Shown here piece by piece: positions 1 through 11,427 of a stretch of DNA of 64,000 bases (positions are counted from its first letter, which is position 1; every line of letters starts with the position of its first letter). The DNA is from Pyrus communis. Its lineage: Eukaryota; Streptophyta; Magnoliopsida; Rosales; Rosaceae. The stretch lies in contig NC_084809.1 in NCBI RefSeq assembly GCF_963583255.1, positions 7,115,501-7,179,500 of the forward strand, given 5' to 3'. The translations under genes were made by a program, and so were the position numbers. The notes beneath the pieces are model-generated. The model was given only the letters and a program-made list of their open reading frames with translations. It had not been told where the DNA came from and ran no database searches.

Positions 1-25
1 CTTGATTGGTCTGAGATTGAGATTA

Positions 26-28
<3 letters not shown>

Positions 29-59
<31 letters not shown>
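29..59. repeat. (GA)n microsatellite
   Basis: About 15 uninterrupted GA dinucleotides. The reading frame through it gives only an Arg-Glu run and is not a gene. Confidence 0.95.
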
Positions 60-61
<2 letters not shown>

Positions 62-128
62 GTGAGTTGTGAATGTGATAGGGTTGGGATTTGGGAATCA
101 ACGGTGTTGATTCGAGGGATATTAAATC

Positions 129-307
129 AAAGGTGGAAACGGTCTGGGCCGGGGGTCCGTTTTCTCAAAATTTCAGACCCGCCCTGCCCCGCTAATTTCA
201 TGAACCCGCCCCGCCCCACCCTATTTTCTATTTAGTATTTTTGGACCTGTTCCGAACCTTGATTACCCGTCCTAACCCGCGGTTCTGTACCTGTTTGCCC
301 ACCCCTA
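129..307. mobile_element. hAT-like MITE or hAT terminal remnant
   Basis: The right edge reads inward as TAGGGGTGGGCAAACAGG, the typical start of plant hAT elements, and the left edge carries a diverged inverted match (AGGTGGAAACGGTCTGGG). The inside is rich in short CCCG/CGGG motifs, as in hAT subterminal regions. No clean 8-bp target duplication was found, so the left boundary is approximate. Confidence 0.5.
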
Positions 308-309
308 AT

Positions 310-1994
310 ATCCGCGATTAAATAATGAGCATGAAAATGACTAACCGGGTAACACAAACTGCTTAAATTTGGGGGGCTTGAATTTGAAGAACCCAGATGA
401 AATTTACACACAATCTGCAAAGAATGAAAGCAACTGTATTATAGGAAGAGTTGTTGCAATCAAGAAAATATAAGATCTCGGGATCCAAACTGAAAATAAG
501 TAAACAGAAAGAGAACTCTTGGAAGGCAATTACCTTTTAGAATCTTCTCAGTTCTCTTCTAGAGCGAGGGGACGGAAGTTTTCTAAAACAATCAAAACCT
601 TGCTTTGTGTTAACTAATGAATGGTCTGAATTGTGAAAAAAATTGAATTCAAATCCTCCTTCAGCAACCTAATAATTAAACCCATAAAAATTTAAAAACT
701 CTAATATGAAAAGAATAATAAAACAATGTGTATTCAAATTACAGGAGATAAATCAAAATATAAACCATCAGAAACAAAGCTTCGATCCATTCAAACTCCA
801 TATTAAATTTTGTTATCAAATATAAAAAACTTTCATTGAATCCCTGCACTTCATTATATAAAAACCCATCATAAGAAACGCTGCTATTTTGCTGATGTGG
901 GACAATCAGGTCTTATCGTTTCATCAGTAGAAAACTCAAATAGATTATATATCAGAATTCAAAAAATAAGTCGGAGGAAAACATTAGATTATTGACCAAG
1001 TACTAAATAATGGGTTCACCATATAACTCAAGAAATTCAATCCACTGTCAAAATTCTATTAATTATATAGTTAACCCTATATTTTTTGCTAATAAATATT
1101 CAAAGTATTTGGCGATAAACTAATGTGTAACGGAATCAATCATCAATTAATTATCAACTAAAAATAATATTCATTAAACCTACAAAAGTATAAATCTATT
1201 CAACAGAAGTTAAGAGAACTAATAATGAATTTGACCTACTATTTTATTTGTATATTCGATTTTTAAATTCAGTGTTTATAAAATTTGTTCAATGGATGCA
1301 AAACACCCAATTCTATTAAATTAGTATTACCTTTTAATTGTGCAATTTGGGAAGGCTAGATTCTCACCTTCTCTGGGGCCTGGTTCTCTGCAAATCGTCA
1401 TGACAGAGAGGGTGAAAGCGGGTATTCGTTGAGAGTGTTTGAGTGCTGTATATTGGTACAAAACCAATTAGATAAACATCTTCCAACGGTGCAAACTGAA
1501 ACTTGAACAAATGCATAATAAAATGAAAATAATTACAGAATACAGAAATAAACCATACTTTGTCAAATGGCATATTCAACCTGCATATAAACATTTCCAA
1601 GTAAATTCATATATCAAATCAAAAGAGAATAGAATAAACCATACTTCTATACAATATCATGAATTAACTCAGAAAAATTTCTTTAACCCAAATTTTTAAA
1701 ATTAAAATCACAAAATTTGAACAAAGAAAAGACAACCCAAAACGAACATGTCGGAGAACTCACCAAGAAACCCAAGCTTTTCTGGGGTTTAAAATTTCTT
1801 AAAATCAGAACGGGAGCCAATTGCTTTTCTGGGTATATAATTTCTTGAAATCAGAACGGGATTCAACTTGGATTTTTGCAAGATTCACTACATCAAATGA
1901 AATTAATCACAGCAAACATAGTGCAGAATTTGCCGAACGCAACTGATCCAGCATTCATGTAAAGGAAATTCGATCAAGAATTGAAAAAAATATG
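310..1994. other. AT-rich intergenic DNA, no gene seen
   Basis: No reading frame here resembles a known protein and no RNA gene was recognised. The only structure noted is the 47-bp duplication listed separately. The stretch lies beyond the 3' side of the minus-strand receptor gene and outside the duplicated unit. Confidence 0.6.
1776..1861. repeat. 47-bp tandem duplication
   Basis: Two diverged copies of a block beginning GCTTTTCTGGG and ending ATCAGAACGGGA lie head to tail with a 47-bp period. No function is evident. Confidence 0.75.
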
Positions 1995-2157
1995 TAACAC
2001 TGAATTTGATCAAGTAGAAATATTATACAAAGCAAGCTTATAGGACCCCATTATTGTAATATAACGTAACAACATATGCTAAAGCACCAGAAATCATAAA
2101 AAACATGACATTGGCCTTGAAGGCCCAAACATTTCTCTAGCCGGTAGACACATCAAG

Positions 2158-5139
2158 CTAAGTTCGGCATCCCCTCGTCGCCCTTGCGGTTGTTGGCTTC
2201 CTCCTCCTACTGAATGTCTCCACAAACCAATCATGCTTCTTGTTTGCCAATGTGTTTCCAGCAACCACTCCCACTATTAGTCCACTAACAACTCCCGGCA
2301 AGACTATATACCAGTCAAACTCAAATGGAAATCCGGCCTCTTCATCTTCTTCAAAGCTTGATGGTGGCGGCAGCCTCGAGCTCTCAGAACCCTCACATTT
2401 CTTAGACAAAGGCTTTCCACATAGACCTGAGTTTCCTTGGTATGAATCTTCTAGGAATGTACCAAATTGTTGGCCAAGTGGTATAGGCCCCCAAAGATGG
2501 TTATGCGACACATTGAAGTACTCAAGGAAAGTGAGTTGTGCCAAACTACTGGGGATCCTTCCTGAGAGCCTGTTTTGAGAGAGATCCAATGATTCAAGAG
2601 CAGTCAAGTTCCCTAGAGATGAGGGGATGGGACCAGAGATGGAGTTGTTGGAGAGGTTTAGCAAATGTAGTGCTCTTAGACTCCCAATGATACTTGCTGG
2701 AATCTCTCCTTCAAATCTATTACATGAGAAATCTATGAGTCTCAGATCATAAGGGGTCTGAGCATATATCAACTCAACACCTTTTGCAGGAATTATCATC
2801 TCGTATGAATATTGATAGTACTTTCCATATTTATTTGTGCTGACGTTCGATGAGACTTCAAAGTACAGGCTTCCTTCGTTTGCAACACTTCCTTCGTTTG
2901 CGACAACATATTTCATGAAATTCCAGTACTCCAAGTACTTAGAAGGCAACATACCTGAGAACAGATTGTTGGATAAATCAATGATGCACAAATTTGGGAA
3001 CTCATGATTTGTTGGAGGCTTCCCAATTTTCCCGTGAAATGCATTCGACCCCAAAATGAGACCCCTCAATACTGGAAGTACCCCTAACCAAGAAGGGAAG
3101 ATGTCACTGATCTGATTGTTGCCAATGTGAAGAAACTCTAATCGAGTGCAATCGGCCATTGATCTTGGTAGCTTCCCCTGTAACTGATTGTAACCCAACC
3201 CAACCAATTTCAAACTATTTTTGTTAGCACAAAATGGAGGAATATCGCCGTGGAAAGAATTAAACATCAATTGCAGTATTTCCAAGCTACTGGACATCCC
3301 CAAACACCGTGGAAGCATGCCACTCAGGCTGTTGTTGGACAAATGAAGAACTTGAAGATAATTTAAGTGGCAGAACAATGGTGAAACTTCTCCACTATAA
3401 TTATTGTTGCCGACATTGTAAACCACGATTGATTGTGGTGGAATTGGCAATGACCCTTGTAACTGATTAGTCTGAAGATTAAAAACCTGCAGATTTTTCC
3501 ATGGAAGAGTGATTGGATTTTCCTCAAAGCCTGTCAAGAAATTAACATCGAGCTGGAGATTGACCAAAGTTTCTCTAGTTGCATTCCAGAGCCATTTTGG
3601 TATTTGGCCATGAATATTGTTACCAGAAAGTTTTAGATCTCCCAATTCGTATTGATTTTTCAAAAATTCTGGAAACTCTGTCAAGTTGCATTGAGCCAAG
3701 TTTAGAAGTTCGAACTTTGGAAGAGTAGCACTCAAACCAGATTTGAAACGCACGGATAACCTATTATGAGATAAACTAAGTCTCTTCAACTTTTTGAGTT
3801 TGGAAAACTCATCAAACTCAACTAATCCACTCAAATTATTAAAGTAAAGGCCAAGACGTTCAAGATTTCTGAGGTGGAAAAGTGACTTAGGAATTGCTCC
3901 TTGCAATTTGTTAAAGCCAAGATGCAGAATAGTTAATTGGGTCGACTTTACTGCCAGCCAGGATGGGATTTCACCAGTTATTAAATTCCCACGCAAGTTT
4001 AGATACGCAAGTTGGGTCAGGTTAGCCACAAAACGTGGGAAATTTCCCCTCAAGTTAATATGTTGAAGATTCAAGTAGTTGAGCTTGGTTTGTTTTCCAA
4101 AACAAGACAAGGAATCAGGAACTATGTATTGGCCTGCGGAAACGTTATGAAATGAAGTCATGTCAAGGAAACTAAGCTGGGTAAGGTTTCCGAATGAAGA
4201 TGGAACATGGGAATCAAACCCACAGTATGAGATATCAAGGTAATTTAAGGAATGAAGGTTTCCGATAGAACTTGGAAGTTCACCAGAGAAATTTGTCCAT
4301 GAAACATCCAATGTTTTGAAGGAATTGGTCCTGTTAAAAGCAGGAAAATAACCATTTAGCTTGATGTTCGAGTATAAACTAAGCTCCTCTAGGTTTGGTA
4401 GGTGGAAAATGCTGATTGGGAATTCCCCATACAACCCACAATGGCTTAGATCAAGAGATATGAGAGAAGATGCATTGACCAAGATATCAGGCACAGTAGA
4501 GTATATGCCTACATCACTAAGATGAAGTTGTTTTATGCTGGTCAAGTTTTGGACTAGGATTCTCATGTTGGATTTCCTAAGCTCCAAACCATTATTGTGA
4601 GACAGATCAAGGGTAGACAGTTTGGATAGCTTTGAAATTTCAAATGGAATTTGTCCAGAAAATGCAGACAGTGAAAGGTTGAGATATGATAGACTTGAAA
4701 GGTCATGGCCCAATCTCGATGGTATTTCAGAGGAATTGAAGTTGTTATCTGAGAGGTCAAGCATCTGCAAGTGAACAAGTCGAAAGAGGGTGCTGTTGGA
4801 ATTGATAGAACCATAGAGACAACTGCTTTTGAGGTCAAGGCCAATGACACGGCCAGACTCTACATGGCACTCAACACCATCCCACGAACAACAATTACTC
4901 TGATTCTGATCTCCTTCTCGAGTCCAAGATGCAAACTTCGGATAAGCAGAAGGAGATGAAGAAGCTGACTTGTTTATCGTAAAGCTTTCCTTGAATTTTA
5001 ACAAGAACGAGTGCTCATCAACGTGGCAAAGTGTTCGTGTCTGAGTCTGCAGAAATGAAAAACAATGAGTGGCATTGAGTAATAGCAAAAGAAGATAATG
5101 CAAACAGGTAAAGTTGGACAACCAAGATTCCATTTTCAT
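2158..5139 (-). CDS. Leucine-rich-repeat receptor-like protein (RLP1), intact
   Basis: This is a 993-residue, intronless extracellular LRR receptor lacking a kinase domain, related to the plant RLP/Cf/Ve family that senses pathogen or developmental signals and usually works with SOBIR1-type kinases (family knowledge). Visible parts in order: signal peptide about 1-29; LRR N-terminal cap with Cys38 and Cys83/84/91 (CCSWDGVEC); a long plant-type LRR array with many N-glycosylation sites; an island domain about 733-798; about four further LRRs; a C-terminal cap (GNSGLCGKPLSKKC); an acidic stretch (FEEDEEAGFPFEFDW); a transmembrane helix about 944-963 containing GVVSGLIVGVVAG, with overlapping GxxxG-like spacing; and a short basic tail. 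The start is the first Met before the hydrophobic leader, about 74 bp from a TATA box. The reading frame is intact. The ligand is unknown. Its broken paralogue is at 47618-50316. Confidence 0.93.
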   Translation of the reverse strand: MKMESWLSNFTCLHYLLLLLLNATHCFSFLQTQTRTLCHVDEHSFLLKFKESFTINKSASSSPSAYPKFASWTREGDQNQSNCCSWDGVECHVESGRVIGLDLKSSCLYGSINSNSTLFRLVHLQMLDLSDNNFNSSEIPSRLGHDLSSLSYLNLSLSAFSGQIPFEISKLSKLSTLDLSHNNGLELRKSNMRILVQNLTSIKQLHLSDVGIYSTVPDILVNASSLISLDLSHCGLYGEFPISIFHLPNLEELSLYSNIKLNGYFPAFNRTNSFKTLDVSWTNFSGELPSSIGNLHSLNYLDISYCGFDSHVPSSFGNLTQLSFLDMTSFHNVSAGQYIVPDSLSCFGKQTKLNYLNLQHINLRGNFPRFVANLTQLAYLNLRGNLITGEIPSWLAVKSTQLTILHLGFNKLQGAIPKSLFHLRNLERLGLYFNNLSGLVEFDEFSKLKKLKRLSLSHNRLSVRFKSGLSATLPKFELLNLAQCNLTEFPEFLKNQYELGDLKLSGNNIHGQIPKWLWNATRETLVNLQLDVNFLTGFEENPITLPWKNLQVFNLQTNQLQGSLPIPPQSIVVYNVGNNNYSGEVSPLFCHLNYLQVLHLSNNSLSGMLPRCLGMSSSLEILQLMFNSFHGDIPPFCANKNSLKLVGLGYNQLQGKLPRSMADCTRLEFLHIGNNQISDIFPSWLGVLPVLRGLILGSNAFHGKIGKPPTNHEFPNLCIIDLSNNLFSGMLPSKYLEYWNFMKYVVANEGSVANEGSLYFEVSSNVSTNKYGKYYQYSYEMIIPAKGVELIYAQTPYDLRLIDFSCNRFEGEIPASIIGSLRALHLLNLSNNSISGPIPSSLGNLTALESLDLSQNRLSGRIPSSLAQLTFLEYFNVSHNHLWGPIPLGQQFGTFLEDSYQGNSGLCGKPLSKKCEGSESSRLPPPSSFEEDEEAGFPFEFDWYIVLPGVVSGLIVGVVAGNTLANKKHDWFVETFSRRRKPTTARATRGCRT

Positions 5140-5212
5140 GAAAGTCTGTTTTTCTGGTTATAGGAAATATTGTTTTATGGCTCTTGGATAATTAAGAGTA
5201 GAGAAGTTAACT

Positions 5213-5221
5213 CCTTTTATA
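5213..5221 (-). promoter_or_regulatory. TATA box of RLP1
   Basis: On the minus strand this reads TATAAAAGG, about 74 bp upstream of the RLP1 ATG. The same motif at the same spacing lies upstream of the RLP2 pseudogene (50386-50394), which supports a real core promoter. Confidence 0.65.
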
Positions 5222-5395
5222 GACATAGCTCATGCAAAGCATAAATAAATAAAAAAGCATGAGTCAATTGATGAGTGGGTGGTGAATTGATGTCTTGATC
5301 AATTGAAGACTTAGAGGTCATGAATTCTTTTTCAAGATTCTTCTTCTTTACCTAGCGGCCAGGAAATGTTTGTTTTGGCTCAGAGTAATCGTTTG

Positions 5396-5579
5396 GGAGT
5401 AGGATTCTCTCCCATCTTATTCTCATCCCCTTCCCTCTCTTCTTCTCACATGTTACTTTTTGTCTTATTGTCTCTATAAAAAAATCAATATAAGATATTG
5501 ACGTGGCTTAACCATGACTGTTCAAATAGGAGGGAAGAGAAGGGGAGAGAGATTAGGAGGGGAGAGAATCCCCCTCCAG
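5396..5579. mobile_element. 184-bp MITE in the RLP1 upstream region
   Basis: The ends are inverted repeats (left GGAGTAGGATTCTCTCCC, right inverted TGGAGGGGGATTCTCTCCCC). It is flanked by TCGTTTG on both sides, or 9 bp with one mismatch. The matching place in unit 2 (about 50510-50545) lacks it. It sits about 250 bp upstream of the RLP1 start and could influence expression (inference). Confidence 0.8.
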
Positions 5580-8465
5580 TCGTTTGTATGTAATAGCTCT
5601 AGCTAATCGAGCTACTAAAGGGAGGCTTTGAGTATCTATTAGGCAACCTCAGTTGAAGTCAAGCGATCAAGGACAAGGGTATTAAAAATTCGGCAAATTT
5701 AGTTTCCAACATTTGATCCGAACAGTAACTTTTGAAAATTGCTATAAGCGTTCGAAAAATGTCATTTTGCACTCTTTTTTGTTTATTTTTCACTAAAGCC
5801 TCGTTGTCTAGGATCGAATTAGAACATGTAACTCTTGAAGGTAGAACATAGATTACTCATTGAGGAAAATTATCCATTTCAATCAATCCACTAAAAAAAT
5901 TGGAGAAATAGTGCCACGCCATGATCCTGAAAATCCTCTAGAAACATGCTGACATTTGGAACATCAAAACTTGATGGGAAAATCAATAAACAAGACACCA
6001 CAAAGTCCTCGTTAGATAATCAGGGGAAAGATAGTTTCTAATAAATACTACATCACTGTTGAAAACTGTAAACAATTACTAATTAAATTTCCTTTATTCA
6101 ATCTTTCAAAAGAAATTTGAAAATTGAAAACTAAAATTTGTAGAGAAATGATGTAAACACTCCATTTTCTAACCGTACACACATCTGTTTAATCCTGGTC
6201 ATTGTTTTTGTTTCATCTGTTCAATGCACTGGTTAGATATAATGACTTCTATGTAGTAGGATTTAACATGATTAATTTTATAGATAAAGTTTAGAAAAAT
6301 GTCTTATAGAAAATTAAAAATTAATTTAAGTCCTTAAATTCTATTTAATGTCAGCGTATATATTCAATAACTATCTGTTTTATTTATAATTTTATATGCT
6401 TAGGACCTCACATAATTAAAGGTGGATAAATCGACGTCCCTTTTTAGTAGACAGTATATACAAATTTGTTTCTTTCAATTCATCGTTTGCATGTAATAAT
6501 TATTATGTTCACCTCTGAACAAAAGAAAAAAAAAATCTCACTGTAAGACTGAAAATTTCTTTAGTATCTAAAAACAAAATTTTAACATATACAAGTAAAA
6601 ATTTCACCTGTGTTCTAAGCTAGTTACAAATAACATACCATTATTCATCCGGCCCCCTGGGAGTTTCAACGAAACACTCCGGTACTGTTCACTTTTACAA
6701 AAAACCACATTTTTACTTTTTCCTAGTATTATTATTTGTCATTTTTCATTAAAACTAAAGATTTTTTTGGATTTTTTGTTAGTTTTCCTTTAATTATATA
6801 CTAATTAGAAGGGGCTTATGGGCGTTTCGATCACCATGACACGTAACATACAGAAATAAAAAGAAATGCAAATATGATGAGGAGAGCTACTTTTCAGCAA
6901 AAAGAAGTAAAGGAAGAAGCAAAAGAAGATGGATGTGGAGATAAGAGTCTTTACGGTAAGTGAAACATTCTATCTTTGTCAGAAGCACAATTTGAGAGTG
7001 AATCCATCTTTAATTACTCTTGTTACTGCTCTCTAATAGGCTCTTTCATGTTTTCACTCAATTTTCATTACGAAGATGTATTATGTTAGGCTGAGTCCTC
7101 CCCAGAACCGCAGGAGATGGTTGCCCATCATGCAAAGTGACTTTTTCTTTCTCACAAATCTGTTCATTTTCTTTCCACCATTACTAGTCATCCACTAGCA
7201 AAGTTGTCTCCAAAAGGGAAGGATTTGATGATATGAGAGATAGAGATGGAAAGTACATGATTTAATTGTAGGCTAGGGTTTAATATTTTTATTTTTCTTT
7301 AATCATCACGAAAAAAAAAGGTCATTGGATCATCGTGGTTTAACTTGTTTTCTATACCTTGTATTGTTTTGTTTTTCCTCAAAGTCACTCGTTGTTTTAT
7401 CCAGAGTTTAAAATTTCCTTGATACAATTGATATTTCCATGAAAATATTAAAAAAAATCATATAAAGATATGGAGATGGGGGGGGGTGAAGTCTAAACTT
7501 CACTTTGTATTGGAGAAACTCTTAAGTTTAGGAGAAACTCTTAAGTTTAGGATAAAATCGACATATATCATCGATATTTTTTTATACATCTGTCAAATAT
7601 TAAAAAAAAAAATCTTATATTTTCTCCAAACCAATGTTTAATAATTCCCAATGTTTCAATTTAAATTTTCATTATTTTCATAAAAAGCAACCGATATTCG
7701 ATATGTCCGTCGATGTTTTCACAAATTTGCTTATTGACATTTCCACAGTTACTGATATTTTAAGCATTGGTTTTAACAGTACAACAAAAATACCTTTGGT
7801 TGAAGCTTCCTCCAACTTGTCTCTCAATTGTTCAGGAATGTGACTATAACAAACACCTCCAAACACTTTGCGGTTATAGTCAAAGGCGTATAATTTGATT
7901 CAAGACTATAAGCCTTAATCAATTTGTAGCAAAAATATGGTTTCACACTAATCCCATGACGAGAATGTTTGCGGTCATAGTGAAAGGCGTGTAATTTGGT
8001 TCAAGACTTTAAGCCTTAAAAGTGGACCCATGCATACGATTAGAAGGGAGATGGAAGAGGCGGGGAAAGGAGGTAGTTGGGAGCCGCCGACTCCGGTCAG
8101 GGCTCCGACTACTGTTTTATTTTTATTTTTTTTTTAACAACTTTATTCTTTAAAAGGGTAAAATGAAAACTTTGAATTTTGCTAAGTAATAACAGATAAT
8201 TATTAAGTGCAAATAGTAAAACAAAAATTATTATTAAGGAGAGGAGGATGGTTTGGAACTATTTCGATAATTTGGTAATTGAAAGTTTTAAACTCAGAAC
8301 GCATGGGTAGAGACTAAACACCCTATCCAATAAGATATTTGAGCACATGCAAGTGTAGATAGTAATTCCTAAATCTTATAGTGGTAATAATACCCTCTTT
8401 AATATTTGTTTTTCACTCTTTAGTTGACAAAAAAGAATTTTAATAGTATCGATATAGATAAACAT
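5580..8465. other. AT-rich spacer and first module copy, no gene
   Basis: The segment is noncoding and collinear with unit 2 (50545-55440). From about 6850 it holds a recurrent module, with landmark CATTACTAGTCATCCACTAG near 7181, which recurs near 12501, 19990, 54288 and 59690 with small changes. A run of nine G at 7478-7486 corresponds to 26 G in unit 2. Short frames here have no recognisable similarity. Confidence 0.6.
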
Positions 8466-8554
8466 TGTAACATCCCACATCGCCCAAGGGAGTGATCCTT
8501 ATATGTATATTCCCATCCCTACCTAGCACGAGGCTTTTGGAAGCTCACTGGCTT

Positions 8555-8640
8555 GGGGTTCCATCGGAACTCCGAAGTTAAGCGAGTAGCGCACGAGAGC
8601 ACTCCCAGGATGGGTGACCCATAGGGAAGTTCTCGTGTGA
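8555..8640 (+). other. 5S rRNA-like segment in Cassandra 5' LTR
   Basis: The stretch CCATCGGAACTCCGAAGTTA followed by the box AGGATGGGTGACCC and GGGAAGTTCTCGTGTG matches the internal-promoter half of plant 5S rRNA. The pol III C-box-like element is well kept. It is not a genuine rRNA gene, because the 5' half and terminator are missing. A diverged copy lies in the other LTR at 8914-8999. Confidence 0.85.
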
Positions 8641-8913
8641 GTTCCCAGAAACAAAACCGTGAGGGTGTGCTGGGGGCCCAAAGCGGACAATATCGTGCTA
8701 CGGTGGTGGAGCAGGCCCGGGAAGTGGTCCGCCCTGAGCTAGGATGTGACAATTTGGTATTAGAGCCTAACCCTGGCCGCGTGTGTGCCGACGAGGACGT
8801 CGGGCCCCTAAGGGGGGTGGATTGTAACATCCCACATCGCCCAAGGGAGTGATCCTTATATGTATATTCTCATCCCTACCTAGCACGAGGCCTTTTGGGA
8901 GCTCACTGGCTTC

Positions 8914-8999
8914 GGGTTCCATCGGAACTCCGAAGTTAAGCGAGTAGCGCACGAGAGCACTCCCAGGATGGGTGACCCATCTGAAAGTTCTCATGTGAG
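8914..8999 (+). other. 5S rRNA-like segment in Cassandra 3' LTR
   Basis: Second copy of the 5S-like internal promoter. It keeps AGGATGGGTGACCC but differs downstream (CATCTGAAAGTTCTCATG instead of CATAGGGAAGTTCTCGTG). Confidence 0.85.
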
Positions 9000-9499
9000 T
9001 TCCCAGAAACAAAATCGTGAGGGTGTGCTGGGGGCCCAAAGTGGACAATATCGTGCTACGGTGGTGGAGCGAGCCCGGGAAGTGGTCTGCCCCGGGCCGG
9101 GATATGACAAACATTACTCTTCTAATACTATGCATAATTCATTAAAATTCACTGAGAATAAAGGAAAGGAAATAACCATCTCAACCCGCCCCCTCAAATT
9201 AGAAGGGGATCTTTGGCATTTCATTCACCACCACTGTAAGTGAACCACGACTCCACCTACAGAAAAAAAAAAGAAAAAAAAAAAAGCTAGTGTGATGAAA
9301 AGTGACAACTTTTTTCTTACCAATGTGGAACTTTAATTTATCTTTTTCAAGATTTGAAACATTTTATTTTCTTTATCTTTTATAGATCAGTCTCCTCCAC
9401 TAGAAAAATCTCACCCTTCATCTTGAAAACAACTAGGGTTGATATGAATCTTGATGAGTTAATAATTTCTTCAATTAGAGGATAAGATGTGTGGTGATT

Positions 9500-10866
9500 G
9501 GTTGCACTCGACGGTACAAAGATGGTCCTAGTTGGTATACTTACGATAGGGGATCATACGTTTTCAAGGGTGATCATGATCGGTACATCCGCGATGGGTG
9601 ATCACTACTGTATGATTAGACTATACATATGGTTCTGCTTGGTATATCCGCAATGGGAGACCACATACGCATTCTAGGAGTGATCATGTTTGGTATATCC
9701 GCGATGGGTGATCAGTACCTAAAGTTAGGATACGGTTCTGCTTGGTATATCCGTGAAAGGGCCCGTACATATGATAGTGATCATGCTTGGTATATCCACG
9801 ATGGGTGGTCACTGCCTGCACAATTAGACTATGCATATGGTTCTACTTGGTGTATACGCAATAAGGGACCATACACATTCTAAGAGTGATCATGCTTGGT
9901 ATATCCGCGATGAGTGATCACTACCTAGAGTTAGGATACGGTTCTGCTTAGTATATCCGCGATTGGGGATCGAACATATAATAGGGATGATCATAATTGG
10001 TATATCCGCGATGGGTGATCATTGCCTGCATGATTAGACTATGCCTATGGTTCTGCTTGGTATGTCCGCAATGGAGGACCATACGCATTCTAGAAGTGAC
10101 CATACTTGGTATATTTACGATGGGTGTCACTACCTAGAGTTAGAATCTGGTATTGCTTGTTATATTCGCGATTGAGGACCATACATATGATGGGGGTGAT
10201 CATGCTTAGTGTAACTGCAATGGTGATCACTACCTACCTAGGGTTGTCAGGATTAGTTGTACTTGGTTAATTTCGATAGGCGGCCGTATTTTAGTTGGAT
10301 TCCGTTGAGTGGTCCAAAATCCCAGTTCTTGTTTGTTTTCATTAAGTTAGTCTAAAAACCTATATTCGAGTGCATAGGAATTGCTCACAGTGGATATTAT
10401 GTTTGTAAATTAGAGTTATCATATTATTGCTTGGAATCGAGGTAGGGAATTATGGTGAGTTCCTTTATTAACTTCGTGAAATGATATGTGATTTTGTTGA
10501 TTGATTAACGTAGTTAAATGTTAATATTGGACATCTTTGATTCGTTGGATCGCTTAATTATTGTGATTGTGGATTGTGTTGGAAACTATTGTGATTTAGG
10601 TGAGTGACAATGTTGTTTCACATATGATTTCATTATGTAGACAAAAATCCAACAGGGCATGCTCAATTGGTTCCCTTGTGTGATTTTGGAGCTCTATGTT
10701 CTTGCCAATTAATGCCTTGAGAATTTTAGAGCTTAAAAGAAGGGTGAACTATGAATGGCTTGATCCCATTGTAGGGTATATAGACAGTCTAACATAAAGG
10801 TTCAATGATCAAGTACGTGGTGACGTGCCGTGTCTATCCTAGACGTAGCTTGGAAATAGGGTGACA
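9500..10866 (+). mobile_element. Old Gypsy-type LTR remnant containing a tandem array
   Basis: The right end (about 10812-10866: GTGTCTATCCTAGACGTAGC then GGGTGACA) matches, inverted, the TGTCACGCCCC end of the solo LTR at 55685-58617. The phrase GGATTCCGTTGAGTGGTCC near 10290 matches that LTR's internal minisatellite. No coding region remains. The left end is eroded and approximate. The unit 2 counterpart is 55440-55684 plus 58618-59351. Confidence 0.6.
9526..10245. repeat. About 104-bp tandem array with dimeric higher-order structure
   Basis: Seven units of 100-109 bp begin near 9526, 9631, 9734, 9839, 9940, 10049 and 10149, each containing CTTGGTATATCCGCGATGGG-like motifs twice. Two unit types alternate. 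Odd units end with GATTAGACTATGCATATGG-like sequence and even units with ACCTAGAGTTAGGATACGG-like sequence, giving a period of about 205 bp. A shorter version is in unit 2 (55440-55684). Confidence 0.85.
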
Positions 10867-11086
10867 TATAGACTCTTGCATTTGATCCCCCATAAACGCA
10901 CATGCACGTCACCATCTAAAAAAGAAACAACCATCTTCACCATATTCCTTTTCAGAATTGGCTGTGTCTTAAAAAGTTTCTCTCAATTGTAAAAATTAAG
11001 ATACGAATCGTTGTAAGGTTTGCAAGAGCACTAAGCTCAAACTAGGAAATATCAGAATATAATTATTTTTACTTTCTAACTTATTT
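10867..11086. other. Noncoding spacer shared by both units
   Basis: The segment aligns with 59352-59545 and ends at the insertion point of the Mutator-type element. No gene was seen. Confidence 0.6.
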
Positions 11087-11380
11087 GGGTTAATCTTAGT
11101 TTACTAGCCTGAAGTTTAGTGGTTTTCAACACTTGATACATGAAGTTTTTTCATTCTAGAGTCATACCTCAAGTCTTAATTTTGGGACAATTTCATACAT
11201 CCGTTAAGTTTTCCGTTAAAATTTCTGTTAACTAATGACGTGGCACTCAGGTGGACAATAATTGAGTGCCACATGTCAATATGGGCCCATTTCAACATTA
11301 AAAAATTAAAAAAAATGCAAAAACAAAGAAAAAAACCCCATTTGTCCCTCTTCCCTGATCCCTCTCATTGCTCCCTCTTC

Positions 11381-11427
<47 letters not shown>

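Larger units (their letters stand above)
8466..9109 (+). mobile_element. Complete Cassandra TRIM retrotransposon (copy 1)
   Basis: This is a non-autonomous LTR element with no coding sequence. The 5' LTR is 8466-8751 (286 bp) and the 3' LTR 8823-9109 (287 bp), both starting TGTAACATCCC and ending TGACA. A Met-tRNA primer-binding site (TGGTATTAGAGCC, 8755-8767) and a polypurine tract (AAGGGGGGTGG, 8810-8820) bracket a 71-bp interior. Perfect 5-bp target duplications AACAT flank it (8461-8465 and 9110-9114). Each LTR contains a 5S rRNA-like segment, the hallmark of Cassandra. It is absent from unit 2, although unit 2 is also deleted around the site. Confidence 0.95.

Noticed and set aside
2240..2578. 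Plus-strand 112-codon frame repeated at 47646-48038
   Set aside because: It is antisense to the conserved RLP C-terminus in both copies; conservation follows from the real gene.
8555..8640. Genuine 5S rRNA gene
   Set aside because: Only the internal-promoter half is present and it lies in an LTR with a primer site and target duplications, so it is Cassandra.
8519..9243. Overlapping frames on both strands (70-120 codons)
   Set aside because: They lie in Cassandra LTRs, are repeated with the LTRs, and come from 5S-like and noncoding DNA.
9526..10245. CRISPR-like array
   Set aside because: Repeats are long, degenerate and head-to-tail without unique spacers, in a plant-type genome.
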